A stretch of DNA of 30,283 nucleotides. Origin: Nemertoderma westbladi (taxonomy: Eukaryota > Xenacoelomorpha > Nemertodermatida > Nemertodermatidae). Below the pieces are notes generated by a model. That model did no database searches. It saw only the letters and a program-made list of their open reading frames with translations, and was not told where the DNA came from. Each line of letters starts with the position of its first letter. Within the stretch, counting starts at the first letter, position 1. The DNA is taken from assembly GCA_032718475.1 (NCBI GenBank), contig JAUCBJ010004279.1, positions 1 to 30,283 of the forward strand, read 5' to 3'. Shown here one piece after another: positions 9,376-18,835 of this stretch. Made by a program: the position numbers and the translations under genes.

Positions 9376-10140
9376 TAATTCACCATACCTATGACACGTG
9401 CCTATTATCGGCAATAAAATTTTATCACTATAGACCTAACCATATTTACCTCTGATTGTGTTTATCACACACGTACGTATTTATTTATTTAATACTTTTA
9501 CCTATTGTACCTGCTGTACTAGTCATATCATTCGTGTCTCCATGCATAATCTATTATTACGATATTACTTAACAAGTTATTTCGAAATCGCTCCGGGCTT
9601 ATGAATTTTTGTTATTGCTAGATATTTTTGACACTACCTTAACTCGTTATTTCGTAATCGCTTGCTTACTGATTTTCGTTAGCGCTAAATTGTATATGAT
9701 ACTACTATATGCTATATGCTATAATACTATATGATGCTACTATGGTATTTCTAATAGGTTATTTTGTCATTCCACCAACTTATTGATTTTTGATATTGCT
9801 AATTATTGTATTTGAAACTCTACTGTATAATACGTCATTTTGTACTTGTTCCCGGCTTAGTTAAAGAGTTTGTTTGTTATATACTTAATTTGTGTACCAC
9901 TGACCTCTATGTTTACGCGTAGTTATTTATAGTTTTGTTTATATCGGTACTCATTCCGAATATAGTCATTTATTTAGTTTTTCCTTCTACAGTACTTTGA
10001 TTAAATGTATTATATTATCTATTCTGTCTGTTTCGTGTCACTTTAAACTGTATATTTTTTGCTGGACTTAATGGCTTTCCTGTGGCGTACTTTCAATATT
10101 ATTATTTACCCCATTTAGTCAATAAATAAATAAATAAGAA
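9376..10140 (+). other. LINE 3' UTR with internal repeats and A-rich tail
   Basis: About 765 bp of noncoding sequence. Diverged copies of a GTTATTTCG-AATCGC-GCTTA-TGATTTT-GTTA-GCTA block recur near 9571, 9642, 9749 and 9830. An AATAAAATTT word occurs near 9412, and the tail of AATA repeats ends near 10140. The exact 3' end is uncertain by a few bases because the following intron sequence is also A-rich. Confidence 0.55.
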
Positions 10141-10151
10141 AAATTGAGAGT

Positions 10152-10158
10152 ACTTACG
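10152..10158 (-). promoter_or_regulatory. Splice donor of receptor exon 1
   Basis: On the minus strand the junction reads TTGAATTGCAC|GTAAGT, a full-consensus intron start. It leaves two bases (AC) of a Thr codon, completed by the G at 4308. The junction falls directly after the second Cys of the Cys-loop. Confidence 0.85.
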
Positions 10159-10624
10159 TGCAATTCAATCTGTCCTTTGGATAGTATTGAATGGTAGAAT
10201 CACAAACAATATTCAACTCTTTAAAATTTTCATTCATTACAGTGCCATCTTTATAGACAACGACAATTGGAGTCAAGACACTTTCACTTCTTCCAATAAC
10301 TCCTTTTGTAACTTCAAGGCGTGGTAACCATATCATTGTCAAATCATAATTTAACACTACTGTTTGATTGGAAACATTAACCAGTCTATTATCAAACCAT
10401 TTCGTAGTCATTGCAAACCCAATATGCATATGATTTCCTTCTAACATTGCAACATTGTAAATCCATAATTTGATGTCAATGGTATCTTTGGAGGTTATAA
10501 AATTTGGAGGTGCTTTGTTTGAATCATATTGTTTTCTCTCCAAAGCTGGTCGCAAAGAAACGTCTGAAGCAATACAGACAGCGATATAAAGGTTTAATAT
10601 ATAACTTGATGTAAGTGTAATCAT
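10158..10624 (-). CDS. Cys-loop ligand-gated ion channel subunit, exon 1 (signal peptide and ligand-binding domain)
   Basis: This exon encodes residues 1-155 plus two bases of codon 156. The first ATG in frame is at 10624, downstream of an in-frame TAA (10658-10660). It gives a signal peptide, MITLTSSYILNLYIAVCIAS, then the extracellular domain. Family marks are W-F-D-N-R-L (beta2 region), I-W-L-P-R-L (loop A region, W-x-P) and the Cys-loop C-x13-C at residues 141-155, containing Y-Y-P-K-D, with the canonical P-x-D. The N-terminal helix region is short. Several N-x-S/T sites suit an extracellular domain. With exon 2 the subunit is about 347 residues, short for animals (usually 400-550). An upstream noncoding or alternative first exon cannot be excluded. 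Confidence 0.87.
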
Positions 10625-10653
10625 TATTATGATCAAGCAAATATTTAAAATAT

Positions 10654-10662
10654 TACTTTATA
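10654..10662 (-). promoter_or_regulatory. TATA-like word upstream of the receptor start
   Basis: TATAAAGTA on the minus strand lies only about 30 bases before the ATG. It would give a very short 5' leader if used. In such AT-rich DNA this may be chance. Confidence 0.2.
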
Positions 10663-10730
10663 ATGAACAATGTGTGTACATCTAAAAACAGTCCTTGAAA
10701 ACATCGAACCTAAATAAAACTTCGCGCACT

Positions 10731-10790
10731 ATTATTACTTTCTACCACTAAAATAGTGGCAGAAAGTCTTTCTATACAGTGCTGATTGCG
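10731..10790 (+). repeat. Dispersed repeat Z, copy A
   Basis: It shares CACTATTRTTACTTTYTAYCACTAAARTAGT (R/Y variable) with 12703-12780 in direct orientation. It contains a small hairpin, CCACTA-AAA-TAGTGG, at about 10744. The two copies lie on either side of the foldback-like element and the noncoding DNA to its right, about 2 kb apart. Confidence 0.6.
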
Positions 10791-10810
10791 GCCATTTATT
10801 TCTATTTTTG

Positions 10811-11035
10811 AATGTTTTTCACCCGGGTGAAAAACATTTATCACCCAGGTAAAAAACATATATCACCCGGGTAAAAAACATTTATTACCTGGGTGAAAAA
10901 CATTTATCACCCGGGTGAAAAACATTTATAACCCAGGTGAAAAACATTTATCACCGGGGTGAAAAACATTTATCACCTGGGTAAAAAACATTTATCACCA
11001 GGGTGAAAAACATTTATCACCCGGGTGAAAACCAT
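10811..11035 (+). repeat. Left array, 10 x 22-bp unit
   Basis: Cores run CACCCGGGTG at 10820, then variants with A or T in the fourth to sixth core positions (CACCCAGGTA, TACCTGGGTG, CACCAGGGTG and others). Spacing is 22 bp, close to two helical turns. The first unit sits in a perfect 28-bp palindrome at 10811-10838. Units vary mainly inside the core, while the A5-CATTTAT linker is conserved. Confidence 0.9.
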
Positions 11036-11111
11036 GTATTAGAACTCTGAACTCATATAGTTAGTTTCCTTATAAATAATATCAAAAGCTCATTTTGATC
11101 TAGATTCACTC

Positions 11112-11201
11112 TTGGTGAATTAATGTCTCGACCAATGTTACTAATCAATTAAGGGAAAGGATCAGGTTACAGTGGCATGTTATTTATTCCAGCCAAAACA
11201 A
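11112..11201 (+). repeat. Dispersed repeat Y, copy B
   Basis: Direct-orientation counterpart of 5186-5274, located in the spacer of the foldback-like element. It shares TTGGTGAATTAAT, AAGGGAAAGG and CAGGTTACA. Confidence 0.7.
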
Positions 11202-11228
11202 TATATGAAAGTCAATAGTTATACATAT

Positions 11229-11475
11229 AAATATTTTTCACCCAGGTGATAATTGTTTTTTTCTGTTCATAAATGTTTTTCACCCAGGTGATAAATGTTT
11301 CTCACTAGGGTGATACATGTTTTTCTCCTGGGTGATAAATGTTTTTCACCAGGGTGATAAATGTTTATCTCCTGGGTGATAAATGTTTTTCACCCAGATG
11401 ATAAAATGTTTTTCACCCGGGTGATAAATGTTACTCACCTGCGTGATAAATGTTTTCCACCCGGGTGATGAATGG
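11229..11475 (-). repeat. Right array, 10 x 22-bp unit, inverted
   Basis: The unit is the reverse complement of the left array's. The innermost copy (core 11239-11248) is separated from the next by a longer, diverged linker. Cores include CACTAGGGTG, CTCCTGGGTG (twice), CACCAGGGTG and CACCCGGGTG. One linker has an extra A near 11405. The outermost core is 11458-11467. Confidence 0.88.
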
Positions 11476-12316
11476 GGTGGGGTGGGGGTATTGACCCCCG
11501 TGTAAAATCTACAAATTTTAATGAAAACGTCTGATTTTTGGTTAGTACGTAGATTTGATTAGTCTGAATCAGATCAAAATTAAAATTTTCGAAAAAATTT
11601 ACTGGGGTGGTTATTTTGCAGCATCAAAATTTCAAGTAGTGAACAATTATCTAAAAATTTGAAAGTTAAAAATTTAAGCTAATCTTTTTTCAATGCAGGT
11701 TTTCTTGGAAAATATTTAACAATGATCTGATTACTATAAATTTTTAAAGTTTAAATAAAAATAAAGTTTTAGTCCTCAACGTTGGCAAAAATGAAACCAA
11801 CAAGTAACCATCACTTTTCAGTTTGAACACAAAATTTTTAATAGACTTATATAATTCTATAAATTCACATTTTCAGGTTTTTCAGGTGCTGATTCTAATG
11901 GAATACATTTTTACTTTTTCAGATCATTGCTTTGTTTGAGAACTCTTATGCAAATTTTAAACCTCAATAAACCTCTAAAATGCGAGAAATAAGTTGTCAC
12001 AATAAAGTGATCTATTGAATGAATTTTCAAAATATTGTGCTGGCACCGAATTTTGCACACTGCACCGAAAAATACAAGTTTAATTAATATGCCTGGTGCA
12101 ACTCGTTTATATTCCATCGAAACCAGAACTCCAAAAAACCCCTATTGTGCAAAAAACAGGTTCAAACAATGAATTTACAAAATTACAAAAATTAAAAATA
12201 TGGTGTTGTCACCAAAATTTGGCACCCGCCAAAAAAACAAGTATGAAATTTCTAGCTTAGGAATTCCATCTAATTGCAAATACCAAAAAAAGAATGGTGT
12301 AAATAAAAAATAGAGA
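11476..12316. other. Noncoding AT-rich DNA
   Basis: No credible gene. It begins with a G/T-rich stretch and ATTGACCCCC near 11491, then A/T-rich sequence with many AAAATTT words. A 68-codon minus-strand open frame at 11911-12117 has no recognisable features. Confidence 0.45.
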
Positions 12317-12490
12317 TGTTACAAATCACATTTCATGAAATGTAATTTTCAAAAAAATGTCTAAATAAAGTGCCATTAATTAGGGTTAAAAATGATACTA
12401 TTCCTCGAAAACTTCCCAATATTTTTAAAAACCGTTTTCATTATTAGGAAGACAATCGATTTTTAGGAAAGGACAGACAATTTCAGAATC
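12317..12490 (+). repeat. Dispersed repeat X, copy B
   Basis: Direct-orientation counterpart of 4763-4920, with the same ordered words (AAAGTGCCA, TAGGGTTAAAA, CTCGAAAACTTCCCAATATT, AACCGTTTTCA, TTTTTAGGAAA). Confidence 0.75.
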
Positions 12491-12702
12491 TCCGATGAAA
12501 AAACATGTCAAAAAGAACTTCTTGTCACTAATTTAGTTAACCGAATTTCAGATATTCTACCCTCGTGTATTGAGTTTTGCACTCGATTAAAATAGTCAAT
12601 TAAAAAAGTGACAAAAAGTGCTTCTTTCCTATTCTTTTACCATATCGAAATCGAATTCTTTTCCTAACTAAAATGGGCAAAACAGGGCTAAAGTACTGCT
12701 TT

Positions 12703-12780
12703 CGCTCACTATTGTTACTTTTTATCACTAAAGTAGTAACATAATATAATGTATTTCTATCACTAATTTTGTGATAGACA
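12703..12780 (+). repeat. Dispersed repeat Z, copy B
   Basis: Counterpart of 10731-10790. It ends with a small hairpin, TATCAC...GTGATA, near 12760-12778. Confidence 0.55.
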
Positions 12781-12790
12781 ATGATAAATC

Positions 12791-13265
12791 TGATTTTAAA
12801 TCAGACGGATTAATAGGAGCTGTGTTTGTTGTTCAAATGCTGTGCGATTTATTTTAATTTCAGTCTTGAATTAACATAATTAAGTTGATCCAAAATTTGA
12901 TCCGATATAATCATAGATGTTATGTTGGGTTTTTGTTGTAAGATTCGCTAAATAATGCATAAAAATAAATCATACCAGAAGACATGATGAACATTTTATA
13001 TTGGTATGTATTTCCATTAAACACAATATTTTTAGATAGTTTATTATTATTTCAAACATAAATTGGAAAAAATGATATTTGGTATATATACAATACATAC
13101 TCCACATATTGAGATTATATTCCTTCAACATACAATAGTAGAATACTGAAAATTATAAATTACATGTTTACACATACTGTTATTCCTGAAACATAAATGA
13201 AAAATAAAATAGTGGAGTACAACTAATTCTTTGAATGTAAAATTATTCCATATTGCAGCAATTAT
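12791..13265. other. AT-rich DNA, nothing recognised
   Basis: No coding frame or structured repeat was identified; A/T-rich with ordinary complexity. Confidence 0.4.
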
Positions 13266-13435
13266 ATGCTCATCAACTCCCCACCCCCACCCGGGGTGGC
13301 TCCTAGGCTCCAACATGTACTAGCATTGCTACTAGTTGGTGCCTCCCAGTTAAATAATTATTTATTATTTCACAAATTAGTGCAATTTAAATATGTACGT
13401 TTTATTATTGGGAAATATATTTGATTTGATTTAAC
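13266..13435 (+). repeat. Probable LINE 3' end
   Basis: A GC-richer stretch (CCCACCCGGGGTGGCTCC, then a gap, then TTGGTGCCTCCCAGTT) passes into AT-rich sequence ending ATATTTGATTTGATTT. A short TTTGATTT-type repeat at the very end is typical of many LINE 3' tails. No coding part is visible upstream. Assignment is by general appearance. Confidence 0.3.
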
Positions 13436-13952
13436 AATTAGTAGATATAACAATTGGAGTAACAGTACTAATTTAAAAATAAAATAATAATATATTCAAA
13501 TTGGCAATATAAGGTTGCCAGTGTATTGAAAGAAAGTACTCATTAATTAGGATATAGTAGTTATAGATTGCATATAACACTATTGTAATACACCTCTTTA
13601 ACAGGCGAGCAAAAAATAATATATTTGCGTAAATTAAGTAAGTGCCTGAAAACTTTGAACATATAATGTATTTATTGCTGTAGCAGTTGGCAGTATTGGG
13701 CAAAAGTATTGGGCAAAAGTTCATATAATGAGTTTAAGCATAAAGCTTGCATAAAAAAATAAATTATTAATTCATAATGGATGAAAGTAACATATTAGAT
13801 TATTTGAGGTAAATATTATATTCAACATTCTTGTAGAGATACACAATAGGCATTGATGATTTAGTGATTAGGTAGCTATTAAGTAGATTTAGGGCAGCAG
13901 ACATCATTATTTGGGTTGGGTGATTCCTTACCCATCCTCGCTGGCATTGGTT
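13436..13952. other. AT-rich DNA, nothing recognised
   Basis: An 83-codon minus-strand frame (13473-13724) is AT-driven and featureless. No gene or repeat is supported. Confidence 0.4.
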
Positions 13953-14071
13953 GTTGGGCTGCCATTGACTGTTGGAATATTTCCAACTGGGCAGTAGCGA
14001 AATGTGGCGGATATTCTCGACGTGGTTGGGCCGACATTGACGGTCAGAATATTTCCGACTGGGTGGTGGCT
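13953..14071 (+). repeat. Two diverged copies of a ~72-bp unit
   Basis: GTTGGGCTGCCATTGAC-GT-GGAATATTTCCAACTGGGC at about 13953 recurs at about 14025 as GTTGGGCCGACATTGACGG-AGAATATTTCCGACTGGGT. The block is GC-richer than its surroundings. No convincing coding frame continues through it. Confidence 0.6.
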
Positions 14072-15997
14072 GGTGATTGAAATTCCACCTCGTACTGTGT
14101 AGGGGGTGGTAGTAAAGTGGTGTGGTTCACTGGGTGCATATAACCTATATGCCCACTGGGGTGCAATTCGAAATTGATGTTCTAGATAGTTTTATTTTGA
14201 TACACTCCCCAATAAATTGTTCCATGCCAATTTTTATGAAGAAATATATAATAATAATAATAATAATTTCTTCTTTTATTTCAAATACTCCATATGATAA
14301 AACAACAGGAGGCAGTAACAGTGAAACATAATGATATAACACCGGAACTGATAATTTGTATGAAATAAGCGTAATTTTATTGAATGGGCTAGGCCCATGC
14401 ATTCTACTCTACAGTACACATACAATGTACTATGCTACAGTATGACCCGTATAGGTTAGGTTTCGAAAACCAGATTGATGTTCGTTCATATATGATATCA
14501 TGTTTTTCTAAATATGTTTCTAGTTGAAAATAAACAGCCCGTTCTAAACTGCCCTCCTGCATCACGTTGGCATTATGGCAGAACTTAAGACTGGAGATTT
14601 TTTTCGGTTGAACAAAGACTGCAGGAAGTCATCTTAATTGAAAATTTGGCAAGTCAGTGAGATTTGCATCCCATAAACCAGCACCATTTTATAAATATTT
14701 TATATATGGCTGTATGTGAATGATTCCTCATTAAAACAATTCTTCTTATTATTTATTTGTTACATATATATCTCATAACACTTATCAATGATTTTCATTA
14801 TGAATTATAAGCCATGCAGCCATAACTGCAAAAGTACTAATACTTTTGTCTTAAGACATGTCTATAACCCAACTAAATCGACCATTGCGGTTGCAATGAG
14901 CCCAAAATGAGTGCCAAAGCACCACTAAAAGGCCATTAACGAGAATTAAGTACATTCCGATTTCATCGCAAGATATATATAACCTTTGGACCAGACTCAT
15001 GGTCATGGTCACCGCTATGACTCAGGATATAGTTTCATAAAATTTAAAATAAAGGTTATTTTCTGACTCAGAATTATATTCTGCATCTTTTAAGAGTGGT
15101 GCCCCAATGATTGGAAGACATGACATGAAAAGTGCCTCATGAGTCTTACCCCTAACTTAGGCATAACTTTTGACATGAACACCATTTAATTAATTAAATT
15201 GGGAGATATACTGAAAAATAAGTATTAAGTAGTTAGTGGTTAGTGCCTCAAAGATGTAAATGAGTAATTCAACAAAATAAATTACGAAATAATTAAAGTT
15301 TAGGTAATAATACAGTAGTAATATGTTTCCTTTTATGTAAGTTTGGTCACTTTTTTCTGTCCTGCTTCTTCCCTCTTCGCTGAAAGATAGTCTAATGTAA
15401 TCTTGATGTTCATCTCCGTGACCGCAGAAATATCGATTAACTTGATTTACCACCAGTTCCGTTTTCAGTTGCTGGCATCTATTTCGGCCCTGACCCGACA
15501 CATCCACCTTGTTGACTACCATTAGCGGTACCATAAGAGTGTAGGTACCATTAAAGAGTCGTCTGTAAAATATGAAATTCAACCAAACTTGGTATGTATG
15601 TAGTCTGCCAAAAGTTTAGAAAGAAAGAACGTTTACTAAAATCGTAGTCTGTCTGTCGACACAAGGTACCACCAGTTAATGGTTCCTCTACTGTATGCTA
15701 AGGTTTCACACGCTGCACGAAGCCGAAGGCCCCACGATCCATGAACATGTTTCCCTATTATTTCCATAATATTACTTACTGTACTGCTGGTTTCTCTTTA
15801 GATATACAGTGTTCTCGTATAGTGCTCTCGTTTACAATGGGTTGTTATATAGAGGCGAACGGCTACAGCAGTTTTGTAACCTAAACTCCAAATTAAATGG
15901 TTAATTTAAAATTGTATAATTAAAAGGTATATTTAAACCTTCTGTAAATAATTATATATTTTTTAATCTTTTATTAATAATAAATAACTTAATGGCA
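14072..15997. other. Noncoding DNA, nothing recognised
   Basis: Mixed AT-rich sequence with a short (ATA)n run near 14250. Open frames of 69-130 codons occur on both strands, but none shows a domain or consistent composition. The longest is minus-strand 15190-15582. Confidence 0.4.
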
Positions 15998-16010
15998 CCC
16001 CCCCCCCCCC
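15998..16010. repeat. Run of 13 C
   Basis: An uninterrupted C run in AT-rich DNA, about 120 bp from the hAT transposase relic. Confidence 0.9.
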
Positions 16011-16130
16011 ACAGTGAATTTAAAAATGAAGCACAAAATAAATAAAGTTACATATACATTATCTAAATAATCAAAACACAGTTCAAAACAAAATAGATAA
16101 TTTTAACTTACTTTATCTAATATATCTCAA

Positions 16131-16493
16131 TCAAGGGATGTTATGTGCTGCATCAGCTTCCCTAAGTTTGACAGGGCCCTTGATACCGAGTCGCGTTCTT
16201 AGCGAAATCGAGACAACATGTTGTAAGTTAAACTCCATCTTGTCATTGAATTGATTAGTACTCTTTTCTTCAGCTTGTCCTTCACCTGGGCCTTTCTTTA
16301 TGAAGGCATTCATCGCCTTTGGACTCAGGCGAAATGACGCAATCATTTTACGAATTTTGTTTATAGTTTCTCTAACCAACAGTAATTTTTTTAATACCAT
16401 TTGTAACTGCAAGGTACAGGCCAAGTGTAAAGCATCCGACATTGGGCCATCCGTTGGCTGAGAGACAATTAATGATATTGGGCACATTATCAC
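16131..16493 (-). pseudogene. hAT-family transposase fragment, frameshifted
   Basis: On the minus strand an open frame reads LHLACTLQLQ (near 16420), then RETINKIRKMIASFRLSPKA, matching the hAT pattern of A-H-x-L-H-L followed by (I/V)-x-K-x-R-x-(I/V)-x-x-F-x-x-S-x-K-A. The next expected block, T-R-W-x-S-T-x-x-M-L-x-R, is present as TRWSLTYNMLSRF at 16205-16243, but in a different frame, so a frameshift lies between about 16244 and 16290. The catalytic D and E are not covered. hAT transposases cut and paste DNA transposons. This is a relic of the central domain without ends or neighbouring parts. Confidence 0.7.
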
Positions 16494-16539
16494 AAAGTGT
16501 AAGGTGTAACTTAGGTAAGTGTAACTTAGGTTTTTTTTT

Positions 16540-18050
16540 TCAATTTAGTTGTTCAACATTTCCAAATTGGCAATCAAATGTGGATTTTTGCCCCAATTTG
16601 GAATCTTCTAGCACTAAATGGTTAAATTTGGAGTGAAGGCGACTGAAAGCTTCAAATGTTCTCTGGAGACTTTGTGCATGGATAAATTTGCAAGTTTCAT
16701 TAAAAAATTTAGTTTAGCCAAATTTGGACATTTTGGCCAGATTTTAATTTTACCCAAAAAATAACCCAAATGGTAAATTTTTACATTGTTTTTGTCACTA
16801 TCACCAAAGCAGTTTGGCCGTTTCAATTGAAACTCACACCATCCTAATACATATCCAATACAGTTGCTCATCAGGTCGAAATATTGGCCAAAAATAGTGA
16901 AAAGTATGCAAATAATTAAACTTTTGGCCAATTTTTGGCCAAATTTTGATATTTTTGACAATTTTTAAATTGTTATATCTTTGTTTCTTTTAATTATAAC
17001 GAAACCGTTCCACTTGCGAAATATAGAGGGAAGGTGGGAGTTCCATTACTGTTATTGATATTGTGCGTTGCCTGAATATTAAGGGCCGGAAATTGGGGCC
17101 GAAAAATTGTAATTTTGGAAGTTGACAAAAAAGGTTTTGATAGAAAGTGGTTTTATTATGGTCCGAATTATGTCATTATATTTTTCTGAAACTTTAACAT
17201 CACAGATGGATATATATGATAGCTCTAAATTTTATCAATGTAATGTTTATGCATTAAGTCTTTGCTTCTTGTAGAAAATAAGGGCCAATCTTAAGAAATC
17301 TGTATTTTTTGGAAATTTAGCCCAAAATTAGGCACTCAAAATGCCATATATCAGCTTAAATTGCATTTTCCCGTAAATCCTTCAAATTAGCTTCTTAGAA
17401 CTTGCGTTGGGCATATCTGTACCAAATTTCATGAAAATCTGAGCAAGTTAAGTATTTTTTGAAGTTTGGAAAATTTTGGCTAAATTTTTTTCATTTTTAA
17501 ATTTTTTTAATTTTAGCCTCACATTACTTCAAAATATTCTATATAGGTACATTTATTTGGTATGCTGAATCTGAATATGCACGCCATTTTCGATTTTGAC
17601 AGTGTGTAGGTATGACAGAAAAATAAAAAAAGTCAGTTAAATGGCTGTCTTTTTGAAAAAGTCTGAGCTTTAGTTTAAGAACTTCGTAGGAATTTTATTT
17701 TCTAAAACAGTTTTAGGGTAAGAAAAATGACACTGGCAACAATTTATGAGTTGGCCCAACCGACACAATTTTACTCCAAACCGTCAAATTTTCACTGATT
17801 TTTAACAAAATTAACCAATTTTCACCATAAAATTACATATTTATCAAAAATAAAACAACTTCCGAGGAATTATATTTTTTGTAACTTTGGTCATTTTTAG
17901 AACATGATAGTAGAACAAAATTGACATATTCCGAAATTTTCAAGAGTTGCCCAAACCTGGTCAATTTTGTGGTCAAATCTGGATTATGTCGACACAATTT
18001 GGCAATTCCCAGCACTTAAACTCCTATAGTTTAAAAATCATACCGATTAT
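16540..18050. other. A/T-rich low-complexity DNA with TTTGGCCAAA-type words
   Basis: Words such as TTTGGCCA, GGCCAAATTTTG and CCCAAAAT recur on both strands (about 16720-16960, 17280-17480, 17750-18005), suggesting a decayed repeat family with many small inverted pairs. Open frames here (for example minus-strand 16614-16961) have compositions set by those words, and I do not accept them as genes. Confidence 0.45.
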
Positions 18051-18772
18051 AAAAATAGTGAGTATAGCAATTATAAACTTGTAAAATTAAATTGTAATTT
18101 CCCTACATAGCAATGAAAATTTTATCGTATTTGGTTGTGTTGCACCAGAGTTACAACAATTTTTATAATTGCACATCATATTAAAAATTGCATTATTGTT
18201 GTATTATTTAAACATTTTAAAGTTCCCTCCATCAGTCCAATTGAATATCATACACACACCCAACCACTGGTACAACTCTAGCCAATAACAGTTTGTATCC
18301 TAGCAGCACCCAGCAACACTTGTAGTGTGAGGCAAGGATAATGTGAACTCACAGCTGGCTGTGTGGTATCATTGTTTGACTACTGCGGCTAGCATTAACT
18401 TTGCAGTCATACTGTATGTGTACCAGCACTGTTCTGCTGCTAGGCCTAGCAGTTAGTGTTTGATTTTCTATTAACGGTCTGCGGCACAACTGGAATGCCT
18501 GCTGCCGTAGGCTACGGCCAGACCACTGCCCCTACTTCCACAGGCCTTACTGCCGTACCTACTTACTATACCTTGCACTTGTATTCTAAGCTTGTCTGCA
18601 TGTTATCAGGTTCAATACAGCTGTATGATCTGATGGTTGTTGTATAATTAGGCCTATTTCAGTATTTCATTGATTATTTATTAATTTTTTGTGAGCCTAA
18701 TACTGTGATTGAACTATGCCTAGCATTTCTGTTTACTCATGTCAACTGTTCTTTCAGTAACCAATCTGTAGT
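18051..18772. other. Noncoding DNA with a 16-bp palindrome
   Basis: No gene recognised. A perfect palindrome, CTGCTAGGCCTAGCAG, lies at 18437-18452. The part from 18280 to 18640 is less AT-rich than its surroundings and contains a 63-codon open frame without features. Confidence 0.4.
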
Positions 18773-18835
18773 CACCCAGTTGGCTAATAATATAATAATA
18801 TTATATTATTAATATACACCCAGTTGGCTAATAAT
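18773..18835. repeat. 19-bp direct repeat flanking an AT hairpin
   Basis: CACCCAGTTGGCTAATAAT occurs at 18773-18791 and 18817-18835. The 25 bp between them are (AT/TA)-rich and can fold back on themselves. This could be slippage or a tiny insertion with duplicated flanks. Confidence 0.65.

Larger units (their letters stand above)
7849..10140 (+). mobile_element. 5'-truncated LINE retrotransposon, relatively young
   Basis: The element keeps part of the reverse transcriptase, the full C-terminal region, a long 3' UTR and a simple-repeat tail (AATAAATAAATAAATAAG at about 10121-10138). The endonuclease and the first RT blocks are missing, as expected for incomplete reverse transcription. It is inserted antisense in the receptor intron. 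The coding part has only one stop, so it is much younger than the LINE at 5880. No target-site duplication was found by eye. Confidence 0.75.
4309..10157 (-). other. Single large intron of the receptor gene, filled with retroelements
   Basis: The donor GTAAGT (minus strand, 10157 down) and the acceptor ttttgcag (ending at 4309) give a 5849-bp intron between phase-matched exons. Its content from the receptor's 3' side is: AT-rich DNA to 4762, a dispersed repeat at 4763-4920, a G run, a second dispersed repeat at 5186-5274, a possible decayed minus-strand coding fragment at 5340-5779, an old LINE at about 5880-7620, and a younger LINE at about 7849-10140. No additional receptor exon is needed to complete the family fold. 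Confidence 0.8.
10811..11475. mobile_element. Foldback-like element: inverted arrays of a 22-bp palindromic unit
   Basis: The left array (10811-11035) has ten units of CACCCGGGTG plus AAAAACATTTAT. The right array (11229-11475) has ten units of CACCCGGGTG plus ATAAATGTTTTT, the exact reverse complement of the left unit. The spacer is about 190 bp and includes dispersed repeat Y. Long terminal inverted repeats made of short tandem repeats are the defining layout of foldback transposons such as Drosophila FB. No coding frame is present, so movement would depend on enzymes supplied elsewhere. Target-site duplications were not identified. The classification is inference; the repeat geometry is read directly. 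Confidence 0.65.

Noticed and set aside
10811-11475. CRISPR-like or ordinary microsatellite
   Set aside because: The linkers are conserved, not unique, and the two arrays are reverse complements of each other, which fits inverted terminal arrays better.
15190-15582. Minus-strand 130-codon open frame
   Set aside because: The central part looks mildly protein-like, but the end is AT-driven; no domain, splice sites or supporting context.
16614-16961. Minus-strand 115-codon open frame
   Set aside because: Its sequence is dictated by repeated TTTGGCCA-type words, with no domain or start context.
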